51,132 nucleotides of DNA from Salinivirgaceae bacterium (lineage in GTDB: Bacteria; Bacteroidota; Bacteroidia; Bacteroidales; SZUA-534): assembly GCA_016284875.1 (NCBI GenBank), contig JAEEPS010000014.1:1-51132 (forward strand), in the 5' to 3' direction. The notes beneath the pieces were generated by a model. It worked only from the letters and a program-made list of their open reading frames with translations. It did not search any database and was not told the DNA's origin. Position 1 is the first letter of the stretch, and every line of letters begins with the position of its first letter. The translations under genes were made by a program, and so were the position numbers. Below, one piece after another: positions 34,131 through 43,563 of this stretch.

Positions 34131-36038
34131 CTACTCCTCCGCAATCACAAATCCCCCGCGCGGCAGCAGTTTCACTGCTTTGGGCAAATTGTTGGCGTCG
34201 ATATTGGTGATTGTCCACGGGTTATCGGGATTGCCGCTGTCGGCGAACATTTTGAACTTGCCGCCTTTGATAAAATCAAGATTCAGAGCAATTTCACGTT
34301 CGCTGTCGCTGCCGTTGATTCCCGCCACATACCATTTGCCGTTGCGCTCGCGGGCCATTACGGCATATTCGCCAGGGTAGCCGCAAACGAGTTTCGTCTC
34401 GTCCCAAACGGTTGGCAGGTTGGTGAAGAACCGCTGAACTTCAGTTGGTTGCGACAGGTAACTTGTCGGGCGGTCGGCAAGGTGCAGCACGGCCGATTCA
34501 AAAAGCACCGTCAGAGCCAACTCGTGGGCGTGCGTGGTGATGTGCGGAAACTGCGAATCGGTGAAGGTGCAAGGCGTGTAGTCCATTGAGCCCACCACGC
34601 CGCGGGTGAACGGCAGAGTGGCGTTGTGCATTGCGGCCCTGTCGGTCAGGAACGGGGCGTTGTTGTACCATTCGGCACCCATAACTGCTTCTGTACTAAC
34701 CAGATTCGGGTAGGTTCGCTGCCAGCCGCGTGGCAGTGTGGCGCCGTGGAAATTGACCAGCAAATGGTGCTTTGCGGCACTCTCGAGCAGTTCAATGCAG
34801 TATTGGTTTGTGCGCTGCTTGTCGCCTTCAAAAAAATCGATTTTAATGCCTGCTATGCCATTATCTTCCAGCCACTTAAACTCTTTTTCACGGTCTTCGG
34901 CCTTGTTCAGCCGATATTTCGGCCCAGGGGCGCGGTCAACCCATTTAGTGGTTGAATTATACCACATTAGCAGTTTCACGCCCTTCTGTTTCGCGTAGGC
35001 GATGGCTTCGTAGATGTTGCCGCCGTGCATTTCGTCCCATTCGGCGTCGATGAGCGTGTATGGCAGTTTCAGTTCGGCAGCCAAGTCAATGTATTGTTTT
35101 ACAATCTGATAATCGCTCGAACCGTGGTTGTAGGCCCAGTAAATCCACGATGCCACACCAGGCTTAATCCATTCATTATCAGCAATTCTGCACGGCGTGC
35201 TCACGTCTGTCACAAGTGTCGATTCCACCACGTCGGCCAGCGACCCAATGATGGCCACGCGCCACGGCGTCTGCCAGCCGTCGCTCAGCGCAAGGCGGTT
35301 TTCGTCGTTTTGGATTTTGTAACTCGACGCGGCGGTGTTTCTCAAACTTGAGCCGCTGTTTTTGCCTGTTATATCTGCTTCAGTGATAAGAATATACAGA
35401 CTGTCTTTCGGCTCAAAAAGCGACGGATAGGCCCAGTGGCAGCCTTCGCGTTCCTTCGGATTTGGCCAGTAAAACTTTTCATACGAGTCGTCGAAACGCT
35501 GCAGCCAGCGTTTGGCCGAATCGGCAAAATGGTAGGTGGTCTGCTCTTGCAAGAAGTTGCACTCGCTGTAGCCCTTGGCCAGCGCAAAGCGGAAAGCCAC
35601 GCCGTTGTTGTAGGCGCGCACAATAACGTTCTGCGTGCGGTTGTTGCGGTCCACAAAACTGAAGGTGCGTTCGGTTGCCTGATTAATGCAGTGCAAACGC
35701 TTGCCCGACAGCATTTTATAGTTATCTTGGATGTCGATGGTTTTCGATGCGTTTTTGTACGACAGAAAAGCGTCAGCCCCTTCTGTGAGTCCGAATTTTG
35801 GAATTGAAATCACCTTATCCCATTCACCGTCAGTCATATAATAGACGTTGAGCGACGGGATGTTATCGACGTTCAATTCGCATTGGAAACGGATTTTGCC
35901 ATTGGGCGATGTCAGGCCCAATTTTTGGTCGAACTTGCCGTCGGCGGCACTCGAAGCACCCAGCAACGCAACTATCAGACATACAGCCGATAAGAAGATG
36001 CACGCAAGGGCACAAATCAGAAGTGAGCGTTTATTCAT
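34131..36038 (-). CDS. Glycoside hydrolase family 97 (probable alpha-galactosidase), membrane-anchored or secreted
   Basis: A 635-residue GH97 with an N-terminal hydrophobic segment (about 5-30) that may be a signal peptide or anchor. N-terminal sandwich about 40-290, TIM barrel with TLIDAEWDEMHGGNIYEAIAY, LLMWYNSTTKWVDRAPGP, GIAGIKIDFFEGDKQ, NFHGATLPRGWQRTYPN and STEAVMGAEWY. The Asp in KIDFF and Glu in STEAV match the retaining branch. It is very similar to the adjacent GH97, 119 bp upstream, so the two probably arose by tandem duplication. Last gene of the carbohydrate run. Five tandem octamers sit in its leader. Different substrates for the two copies are possible but unproven. Confidence 0.9.
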   Translation of the reverse strand: MNKRSLLICALACIFLSAVCLIVALLGASSAADGKFDQKLGLTSPNGKIRFQCELNVDNIPSLNVYYMTDGEWDKVISIPKFGLTEGADAFLSYKNASKTIDIQDNYKMLSGKRLHCINQATERTFSFVDRNNRTQNVIVRAYNNGVAFRFALAKGYSECNFLQEQTTYHFADSAKRWLQRFDDSYEKFYWPNPKEREGCHWAYPSLFEPKDSLYILITEADITGKNSGSSLRNTAASSYKIQNDENRLALSDGWQTPWRVAIIGSLADVVESTLVTDVSTPCRIADNEWIKPGVASWIYWAYNHGSSDYQIVKQYIDLAAELKLPYTLIDAEWDEMHGGNIYEAIAYAKQKGVKLLMWYNSTTKWVDRAPGPKYRLNKAEDREKEFKWLEDNGIAGIKIDFFEGDKQRTNQYCIELLESAAKHHLLVNFHGATLPRGWQRTYPNLVSTEAVMGAEWYNNAPFLTDRAAMHNATLPFTRGVVGSMDYTPCTFTDSQFPHITTHAHELALTVLFESAVLHLADRPTSYLSQPTEVQRFFTNLPTVWDETKLVCGYPGEYAVMARERNGKWYVAGINGSDSEREIALNLDFIKGGKFKMFADSGNPDNPWTITNIDANNLPKAVKLLPRGGFVIAEE

Positions 36039-36041
36039 TTG

Positions 36042-36081
36042 TCTAATCGTTTAATTGTTTAATCGGTCAATCGTTTAATCG
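36042..36081. repeat. Tandem octamer repeat (x5) in GH97 leader
   Basis: Five consecutive units TCTAATCG, TTTAATTG, TTTAATCG, GTCAATCG, TTTAATCG, starting 4 nt from the start codon. Same unit family as 27511-27542. Farther upstream AATTCACCG is repeated (36133-36141, 36149-36157). Confidence 0.7.
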
Positions 36082-36157
36082 ATTATCCATATAATTGTAT
36101 TTTAAGTACTTACCATTCGTTCCCAATCATTCAATTCACCGTTTCACCAATTCACCG

Positions 36158-38029
36158 TCAATTTTGCGCAATCACAAATCCCCCGCGCGGCTGCATTTTC
36201 ACCGTTTTCGGCAGATTGTTGGCGTCGATATTTGAGATTGTCCACGGACTGTCGGCATTGCCGCTGTCGGCGAACATTGTGAACTTTCCGCTTTTTATAA
36301 AATCAAGATTCACAGCAATTTCGCGCTCGTTGTCGGTGCCGTTGATGCCCGCAACGTACCATTTGCCGTTGCTTTGGCGCGCAACAACCGCATAATCAGC
36401 AGGATAGCCGCCGATGAATTTTGTTTCGTCCCAGGCGGCAGGCAATTGTCCGAAGAAGTTTTGCACTTCCTGCGGCTGCGCCAGAAGGCTCTCGGGGCGG
36501 TCGGCAAGGTGTTGCAAGCCCGACTCAAAGAGCACTGTCAGCGCCAACTCGTGAGCGTGCGTGGTGATGTGCGGATGCTGCGAATCGGAAAAAGCGCACG
36601 GCGTGTAGTCCATTGAGCCGACAACGTTGCGAGTGAACGGCAGCGTGGCGTTGTGGGTGGCGGCCTTGTTGGTGAAGGTCGGCACGTTGTTGTACCATTC
36701 GGCGCCGTAAACCGCTTCGGTGCTCAACAGATTCGGGTAGGTGCGCTGCCAGCCGCGCGGAAGTGTCGCGCCGTGGAAATTCACCGTAAGATGGTGATTG
36801 GCAGCCGATTTCAGCAAGTCGATGCAGTAATTCATATTGAATTGATTGTCGCCCGAGAAAAAGTCAATTTTCACGCCCGCAACCCCGATTTTCTCAAGCC
36901 ACGCGAACTCTTTCTCGCGGTCTTCGGGCTTGTTCAGACGGAACTTTGGACCAGGCGCGCCGTCAATCCAGCCAATCGACGAACTGTACCAAATCAGCGG
37001 TTTGATTTTGCGGTCGGTGGCGTATTTTACGGCGTCTTCAATGGTTTTGCCGTCCTTCATTTCGTCCCATTCAGCGTCAATGAGCACGTACGGAAGTTTC
37101 AGATTGACAGCCAAATCCACATATTTCTTGATGATGTTGTAGTCGTTCGAGCCGTGATTGTAGGCCCAATAAATCCACGAAACCACGCCAGGCTCAATCC
37201 AATCCACATTGTCGATTTTGCAGTCGTCGGCCACGTCGGTAATCAGCGTAGATTCCACAATATCAGCCAGATTGCCGATAATCGCCACGCGCCACGGCGT
37301 CAGGTACGAGCCGCTGATTTCGGTCTCGTTCTTGTCGGGGCGGACGTTGAAAATCTCGATGTTGTCGCCGTCGTTCCAAAGGCACGAAGCGCTGTTGTCG
37401 GCGCCAATGCCCGACTCGCTCAAAAGCACGAAAACACTGTCCGATGGCTGCATAAGCGCGGGGTACGACCAGCGGCAGCACCAGCCGTTTTTCACGAAAG
37501 TGCCCGAAAAACTGAACACAGCCTTTTGCTTTGCGGTGGTGTCGGGCGTGAAAAATCCTTCGTACGACTCGCACCACTGCATAAACCAGCGGCGGGTGCC
37601 TTCCTGAATCTCGTAAGATGTTAATTCAGTGGGGATTGCCATTGCTTCGGCCACATTGTGGAACTGATAGCGGAAGGCGATTCCGTTGTTATAGACGCGG
37701 AAAATCAGGTTGGTGTTCGGGTCCAGCGCGGCCGTGTACTCGTTGGCCTGATTGGTGCAGTGCGACCGTTTGCCCATAAGCATTGTGTAGTCGGCGTTCA
37801 CCGCTTGCGCGAATTTCAGTTTGGGTGCGGCGGCAAGGCTGTCGTAGCCGACTTTGGCAATAGTAAGTGCGTCATTGTCAAGATATTTGACAAGATACTT
37901 GCCCGCTTCGGCATAAACGGTTATCCGTCCGTCGGGCGAAACCGCAACTTGCTCTTTTTTTGAACCGCAACTTGCTGAAATCAAAGCAATTGCAATTACA
38001 AACAACGATATGGCACTGCGTCTTTTCAT
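36158..38029 (-). CDS. Glycoside hydrolase family 97 lipoprotein (probable alpha-galactosidase)
   Basis: The start is set at 38029, where a lipoprotein signal begins (MKRRSAISLFVIAIALISASC, Cys21). The frame stays open to 38263 only because it runs antisense-free through the end of GH43. The 623-residue product has the GH97 sandwich (about 25-270) and TIM barrel with VLIDAEWDEMKDG, PLIWYSSSIGWIDGAPGP, GVAGVKIDFFSGDNQF, NFHGATLPRGWQRTYPN and STEAVYGAEWY. It is closely similar to the next gene (34131-36038). It begins 7 nt after the GH43 stop, so the two are co-translated. In xyloglucan- or galactomannan-type glycans it would take off terminal alpha-galactose. Confidence 0.92.
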   Translation of the reverse strand: MKRRSAISLFVIAIALISASCGSKKEQVAVSPDGRITVYAEAGKYLVKYLDNDALTIAKVGYDSLAAAPKLKFAQAVNADYTMLMGKRSHCTNQANEYTAALDPNTNLIFRVYNNGIAFRYQFHNVAEAMAIPTELTSYEIQEGTRRWFMQWCESYEGFFTPDTTAKQKAVFSFSGTFVKNGWCCRWSYPALMQPSDSVFVLLSESGIGADNSASCLWNDGDNIEIFNVRPDKNETEISGSYLTPWRVAIIGNLADIVESTLITDVADDCKIDNVDWIEPGVVSWIYWAYNHGSNDYNIIKKYVDLAVNLKLPYVLIDAEWDEMKDGKTIEDAVKYATDRKIKPLIWYSSSIGWIDGAPGPKFRLNKPEDREKEFAWLEKIGVAGVKIDFFSGDNQFNMNYCIDLLKSAANHHLTVNFHGATLPRGWQRTYPNLLSTEAVYGAEWYNNVPTFTNKAATHNATLPFTRNVVGSMDYTPCAFSDSQHPHITTHAHELALTVLFESGLQHLADRPESLLAQPQEVQNFFGQLPAAWDETKFIGGYPADYAVVARQSNGKWYVAGINGTDNEREIAVNLDFIKSGKFTMFADSGNADSPWTISNIDANNLPKTVKMQPRGGFVIAQN

Positions 38030-38036
38030 ACCAATT

Positions 38037-39035
38037 TTATTTTGTCTGATTAACGAATTTGATGGTTCCGTCGGCGTTGAATTCCATTTCGTCAACGCAC
38101 ACCGAGCGGCGTCCGATGGCGCCCTTGATGCCGTCGATTTCGAGCGTAGCGTTGTGATAGAACAGCCACCATTTGCCGTTGAACTCAACCACCCCAGGGT
38201 GAATCGTGAAACTGTTTTCGGCTTCGCCAGTAACCTGTCCGCGGTGTGTCCACGGGCCTTCAAACGACGGCGCGGTGGCGTAGTCGATGGCTTCCTGACG
38301 GTTGCCCCACGACGCGTAAATCAGGTAGCAGGTGTCGTTGCGTTTTGTGAGCCACGGACCTTCGGTGTATTTCGGCACGTTAATCACCTGAATATCACTG
38401 TCCAACTCAATCATATTCGGTTTCAGTTTGGCGATGAAGCAAGTGCCGTTACCCCAGCAGAGCCAAGCGTCGTCACCGTCGATGTAAACGGTCGGGTCGA
38501 TGTCGTTCCACCAGCCGCGAGCACCGTTCGAAGTCATTGTGTCACAAATGATTGGCTTGCCAAGCGCGTCAACAAACGGACCTGTCGGACTGTCGCTCAC
38601 TGCCACACCGATGGCGTAGCCGCTGTACGGCTTCTGACCTTGCATTGTGACGTAGTAGTAGAATTTTCCGTCGCGCTCAACAGTCTGCGCAGCCCAAGCC
38701 GTGCCCACTTTCGGCGTTACGGTGTCAGCCCAGGCAAAATCGCCAGGACGCAGCACTGCGCCGTGGTCGGTCCACGTTTTCATATCGGCTGTCGAATAGC
38801 AGAGCCATTCGGTGATGTTGAACTCTTTGCCGCCGCCAGCGCTGTCCTGACCAGCATAGTACTCGTCGTGACCAACGTAAAGATAGAGCCGTCCGTTGCT
38901 GACCATTGGTGCGGGGTCGGCCGTAAAGTTGTTACGAATCAAAGGGTTGCCTTCGAAAGTGAAGGTGTTTTGCTGTTGTGGCGCTGTGCAGCCAACAGGA
39001 AGCAGAGCAAGCGCAAATAAAAGATTTCTGTTCAT
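38037..39035 (-). CDS. Glycoside hydrolase family 43 lipoprotein (arabinofuranosidase/xylosidase-like)
   Basis: A 332-residue lipoprotein (LLPVGCTAP, Cys16). The five-bladed propeller is seen from the N-terminus: NNFTADPAPMVSNGRLYLYV carries the catalytic base Asp, DIDPTVYIDGDDAWLCWGNG the second Asp, and VPKYTEGPWLTKRNDTCYLIYAS the acid Glu in the TEGPW motif. This is the usual GH43 triad. Activity on arabinofuranosyl or xylosyl side groups is likely; the subfamily cannot be fixed by eye. It is 118 bp downstream of a CE1 gene and 7 nt upstream of a GH97 gene. Confidence 0.92.
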   Translation of the reverse strand: MNRNLLFALALLPVGCTAPQQQNTFTFEGNPLIRNNFTADPAPMVSNGRLYLYVGHDEYYAGQDSAGGGKEFNITEWLCYSTADMKTWTDHGAVLRPGDFAWADTVTPKVGTAWAAQTVERDGKFYYYVTMQGQKPYSGYAIGVAVSDSPTGPFVDALGKPIICDTMTSNGARGWWNDIDPTVYIDGDDAWLCWGNGTCFIAKLKPNMIELDSDIQVINVPKYTEGPWLTKRNDTCYLIYASWGNRQEAIDYATAPSFEGPWTHRGQVTGEAENSFTIHPGVVEFNGKWWLFYHNATLEIDGIKGAIGRRSVCVDEMEFNADGTIKFVNQTK

Positions 39036-39090
39036 AGTTCGTTTTTTTAATGTTGGCTAATGTAACAAATTCCAGTAAAAGCCACCCCCT

Positions 39091-39109
39091 GTAAAAGAGT
39101 GACTTTTAC
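39091..39109. promoter_or_regulatory. Operator-like palindrome GTAAAAG-N5-CTTTTAC upstream of GH43
   Basis: A 19-bp dyad with perfect 7-bp arms and 5-bp centre, 56 nt before GH43. A further GTAAAAG at 39075-39081 repeats one arm. The shape is the same as in the GH2 and GH97 dyads, but the arm sequence is shifted. It may also serve as terminator for the upstream CE1 gene. Confidence 0.4.
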
Positions 39110-39153
39110 TTTTATTTTTGTCGCTTCGCGAGAAATCCTGCGATATCCGCCTG

Positions 39154-40326
<1,173 letters not shown>

Positions 40327-40336
40327 TCAATTGTGA

Positions 40337-40366
40337 CAAACATAATAAATCAGTTTTTTACGGCAA
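40337..40366 (-). promoter_or_regulatory. Promoter of CE1-GH43-GH97 unit
   Basis: Minus-strand TTG (40364-40366), exactly 19 nt, then TATGTTTG (40337-40344): a full Bacteroidetes promoter 34 nt before the CE1 start. Confidence 0.65.
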
Positions 40367-40526
40367 TTTCCGCCAATATTGAAAATCGGCTAGTTCGTGC
40401 GCCGAAGGTTGGTGTTTGTAGATTTTTTGTTTTGCCTTGCGGCGAATGGCGGCTGTTTTTCCCGCATTGTCCCGATGAAATTCCAACGCTGTTTTGGTAG
40501 TTATCAGGAATGATAGGAAGAATCAA

Positions 40527-41390
40527 TCAGTTTTTTGCTTCGCGGATGGTGGTGTTTATCATTCGAACCTCGGTCAGGTGGCCGCCCATCCAAACGCTCC
40601 AGTACAAGCCGCGTCGGCCGTTTCCGCCGTCAAAATCAATCATATATCGGAGGTCGCCCAAGCGGCAGTCGAACGATTGCTCGCCGATTTTCTTCAAGAT
40701 GATTTGCCTTCCGCGGCAGACGTTCTCGTTGACGTCGGCGCTCGAGCAGATTTTGCCAATGCCCCAGTTGTCCATCGGCTTAACAATGCCATTATCAATG
40801 TGAGTCATCACACCGTCAACAAAATAGTTGAACGATACAAGCGCGTCGTCGCTGTAGCCTTTAAACTCCGAGGCATCAATAAACCCGTCGCGGGTTTTCA
40901 GCACTCGTTTCTTTCCGTATCGCGTTGCTTTGCAGAAGGTTGCGGTTTTCATAACCAAGTCGCACGGACGCTTGCTCATCACATATGCTTCAAGCACATG
41001 CGATTTCCCGACAGAATCCAAATTGACACGCAGGGTTGCCCGCCCGTCGATAATTGGAGCGGAAGTTGTTGATACAATGTCGGATGTTGTGTATCTGACA
41101 TTTAGAAACAAGGCCGTGGTGTCGGTTGAGATGCTGTCGACAGTAACAACCAGTTGGTCGTAGGCACTGAAGTCGGCCGAAGGCTTTTTAACGTCGTCGC
41201 CGAACGACCAGCCGCAGCCTGACCAGTTTTCGGTATAGTGCATACGGTGTGTTTCCGCGTTATAATCGCCGCGCCAAGTCAGGTTCACATCGTCGGGCAA
41301 AAGGTCGAATTTTGAGTTGTCGGGCAAGTTGCACGCAACAAAAGTCATCGCAATAGTCAGCAGCGAAATTCTATTGATACTCATTTTCAT
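40527..41390 (-). CDS. Lipoprotein of unknown function, paralogue A
   Basis: 287 residues from the ATG at 41390 (41384 also possible); the longer frame to 41405 adds nothing credible. SPII signal TFVACNLPD. The N-terminal half (about 35-165) looks like a galactose-binding-type jelly roll: GCGWSFGDDVKKPSADFSAY, then DQLVVTVDSIS, FLNVRYTTSD, ATLRVNLDSVGKSHVLEAYV. The second half (about 170-287) has no family I know: DGFIDASEFKGYSDDALVSF, NYFVDGVMTHIDNGIVK, NWGIGKICSSADVNENVCRG, YDC-type LGDLRYMIDF. About two thirds identical to paralogue B by eye, 42 nt downstream of it. Its place among esterases suggests glycan binding or an esterase-like role, but this is inference. Confidence 0.75.
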   Translation of the reverse strand: MKMSINRISLLTIAMTFVACNLPDNSKFDLLPDDVNLTWRGDYNAETHRMHYTENWSGCGWSFGDDVKKPSADFSAYDQLVVTVDSISTDTTALFLNVRYTTSDIVSTTSAPIIDGRATLRVNLDSVGKSHVLEAYVMSKRPCDLVMKTATFCKATRYGKKRVLKTRDGFIDASEFKGYSDDALVSFNYFVDGVMTHIDNGIVKPMDNWGIGKICSSADVNENVCRGRQIILKKIGEQSFDCRLGDLRYMIDFDGGNGRRGLYWSVWMGGHLTEVRMINTTIREAKN

Positions 41391-41432
41391 ACATTTTCGC
41401 CACAAACAGGTATCTTTTTTGCCTTTAATTAC

Positions 41433-42308
41433 TTAATTTATTGCTTCTCTTATGGTTGCGTTGATCATTCGCGCTTCAGTCAGATGACCTCCCGTCCAAA
41501 CTTTCCAATATAAGCCGCGTCTGCCGTCATCTCCTTCAAGTTCAATCATATAGCGAATGTCGCCTAAACGGCAGTCGTACGATTGCTCTCCGATTTTCTT
41601 CAAGATAATTTGCCTGGCGGGGCAGACATTTTCGTTGATGTCGGCGCTTGAGAATATTTTCCCGATTCCCCAGTTAACCATCGGCTTGACAATGCCACTG
41701 TCAACATGCGTCATCTCACCGTCGGTAAAGTAGTTGAACGATATCAAGGCGTCATCGCTGTATTTTTTGAATTCTGAAGCATCAATGTAACCACCTAAAG
41801 CCTTGAGTTCGTGTGGCTTGCCGTATGTTGTTGCTTCGCGCAGATAAGCGCTTTCCAAATTGAGCTCGCACGGATGTTGGCTCATCACATATGCTTCAAG
41901 CACATGCGATTTGTTGTCAGGATTCAAATCAACCCGTATTGTTGCACGTCCGTTGATAATTGATGCTGTTCCCGACGAAATGTCATCGGTAGAGGTGTAT
42001 CTGACGTTCAAAAAAAGTTTTACGCTGTCGCCGACAATATTGTCGACAGAAACAACCAGTTGGTCGTAATTGCTGAAATCGGCTGAAGGCTTTACGCTGT
42101 CGTCGCCGAACCACCATCCACAACCAGCCCAATCGCCAGTGTATGTCATACGGTGGTTCGTAGGGTCGTAGTCACCTCGCCAAGTCAGATTGGCTTGCTC
42201 GGGGTTGAGAATGTGCCTTTTGCCTGAATGCGTGCAGCCAATAAACAAAGCAACTACCGCAGTCAGTAGTGAAAATAAAAGTACCGATGCTTTGCCAAAT
42301 CGCCTCAT
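41433..42308 (-). CDS. Lipoprotein of unknown function, paralogue B
   Basis: A 291-residue lipoprotein (ALFIGCTHSG). It has the same two parts as paralogue A: the jelly-roll-like half with GCGWWFGDDSVKPSADFSNY and FLNVRYTSTDD, and the unknown half with GGYIDASEFKKYSDDALISF, NWGIGKIFSSADINENVC and QSYDCRLGDIRYMIEL. Residues conserved in the unknown half of both (DASEF, SDDAL, NWGIGKI, SSADINENVC, RRGLYWKVW-type, GGHLTE) would be the first to test. First gene of the pair, with its own full promoter. It could be a binding protein or a new enzyme. Confidence 0.75.
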   Translation of the reverse strand: MRRFGKASVLLFSLLTAVVALFIGCTHSGKRHILNPEQANLTWRGDYDPTNHRMTYTGDWAGCGWWFGDDSVKPSADFSNYDQLVVSVDNIVGDSVKLFLNVRYTSTDDISSGTASIINGRATIRVDLNPDNKSHVLEAYVMSQHPCELNLESAYLREATTYGKPHELKALGGYIDASEFKKYSDDALISFNYFTDGEMTHVDSGIVKPMVNWGIGKIFSSADINENVCPARQIILKKIGEQSYDCRLGDIRYMIELEGDDGRRGLYWKVWTGGHLTEARMINATIREAIN

Positions 42309-42355
42309 ATATAATTATCAACCGACTATTACGATCAACGGCTGATTTTGTTTTC

Positions 42356-42386
42356 CAAAATTAGTATTTTATATGATATCAGCAAA
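42356..42386 (-). promoter_or_regulatory. Promoter of the paralogue B/A unit
   Basis: Minus-strand TTTG (42383-42386), exactly 19 nt, then TAATTTTG (42356-42363): a perfect match to the Bacteroidetes -33/-7 consensus, 47 nt before the start. Confidence 0.7.
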
Positions 42387-42439
42387 TTTGTGGTTTAAAT
42401 AAAACTTTCATTCAGACCGATTTACTGTCGGAGTTATAA

Positions 42440-43552
42440 TCATTTGAACAGCCTTTGTGCGAACAGATACAAATCCTCGCGCCAAACGGGCCAGGTGTGA
42501 CCGCCCTCTTTCGAATCGTAGAATTCGTATTTAATACCCATAGTATCAAACTTTTGCATCATTACCTTGCAGTTGTTGTAGGCAATGTCGGTTGAACTGC
42601 CTTGCGACAGCCACAGCAGTTTGATGTTCTTGTTAAACTGGTCTTTGTTGGCTTCGAGATACTTGTAGCACTTGGTGCCGGGGTCGTTGTCGCCGCCGCG
42701 GTTGTTGGCGAACCATCCCGAACTGAACACGCCCAGATAGTTGAAGAAATCGTTGTGCGGCATACCCACGTGCATAGTGTAGAGTCCGCCCATCGACAGG
42801 CCGGCAAGTGCGCGCATCTGCGGGCGGGCGTCAACGCGGTAGTTCTTCTCAACAAACGGCACAATGTTGTCCATAATCTCTTTCTCAATGTCGTCGTAGC
42901 CGCCCACGTTGGCATCAAGGCTGACAAGAATCATCGGCACAGCCTTGCCTTCGGCGGCCAGATTGTCGAGAATGATGTTTCCACGCCCTTGGTTAACCCA
43001 GCCGCGGCAGTCCTCGCCACCGCCGTGGATAATGTAGAATACGGGATATTTCTTATTGGTGTCTTTGTCGTAGCCGGCGGGGGTGTAGACGTACATTGTG
43101 CGCCACGATTTGGTCACGCTTGAGAAGTATTTCTCGGTGCGGATGCAGCCGTGCGGAACGTCTTGAATCTGATATTGTTTGCCGCCGTCGAGGTAGGGCA
43201 CTTCAACGCAACTCATCATCCGGCCGCAGCCAAAGAAAGTCTCGCTGCCCGGGTCGTTCACCGACACGCCGTCAACAATCAGGCTGTAGTACTGAATGCC
43301 GCTCACAATGCGCTCGGTCTTGCCCGACCATACGCCGTCGGCATTTTTGGCCATATCGTACTTTTTTCCGCAAATGTCAACCTGCACCTTCTGCGCTTCG
43401 GGTGCGCGCAGTTGGAACTCGATGGTGTTGTCGGGGTAGATGGCGGGATATTTGCTACCCTGAATGTTGGTTGTGGCAGGTGTCTGTGCCACGGCAGATG
43501 CGCAAAGTGCCAGTGCCGGCAGCAGTTGTAATGTTCTTTTTAAAGTGTTCAT
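42440..43552 (-). CDS. CE1-type esterase with N-terminal CBM48-like domain
   Basis: A 370-residue secreted esterase (signal peptide about 1-22, ASAVAQ). The N-terminal E-set/CBM48-like domain is about 30-115 (TIEFQLRAPEAQKVQVDICG). The hydrolase has MYVYTPAGYDKDTNKKYPVF, IIHGGGEDCRGW, ALAGLSMGGLYTMHVG with the nucleophile Ser, and KEGGHTWPVWREDL with the catalytic His. Similar in layout to the esterase at 39154-40302 but clearly diverged. It begins 11 nt after the GH31 stop and is certainly in the same operon. It probably de-esterifies the same glycan that GH31 trims. Confidence 0.92.
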   Translation of the reverse strand: MNTLKRTLQLLPALALCASAVAQTPATTNIQGSKYPAIYPDNTIEFQLRAPEAQKVQVDICGKKYDMAKNADGVWSGKTERIVSGIQYYSLIVDGVSVNDPGSETFFGCGRMMSCVEVPYLDGGKQYQIQDVPHGCIRTEKYFSSVTKSWRTMYVYTPAGYDKDTNKKYPVFYIIHGGGEDCRGWVNQGRGNIILDNLAAEGKAVPMILVSLDANVGGYDDIEKEIMDNIVPFVEKNYRVDARPQMRALAGLSMGGLYTMHVGMPHNDFFNYLGVFSSGWFANNRGGDNDPGTKCYKYLEANKDQFNKNIKLLWLSQGSSTDIAYNNCKVMMQKFDTMGIKYEFYDSKEGGHTWPVWREDLYLFAQRLFK

Positions 43553-43563
43553 TTTTATTCCGA

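Noticed and set aside
36158..38029. SusB-type inverting alpha-glucosidase
   Set aside because: The barrel has the KIDFF aspartate and STEAV glutamate pattern of the retaining branch, not the glutamate pair of SusB.
38030..38263. N-terminal extension of the GH97 protein
   Set aside because: It runs through the end of GH43 in another frame and lacks a signal; the lipoprotein start at 38029 is far better.
38010..39020. Long plus-strand open frame (336 codons)
   Set aside because: It is wholly antisense to GH43, which has all catalytic motifs.
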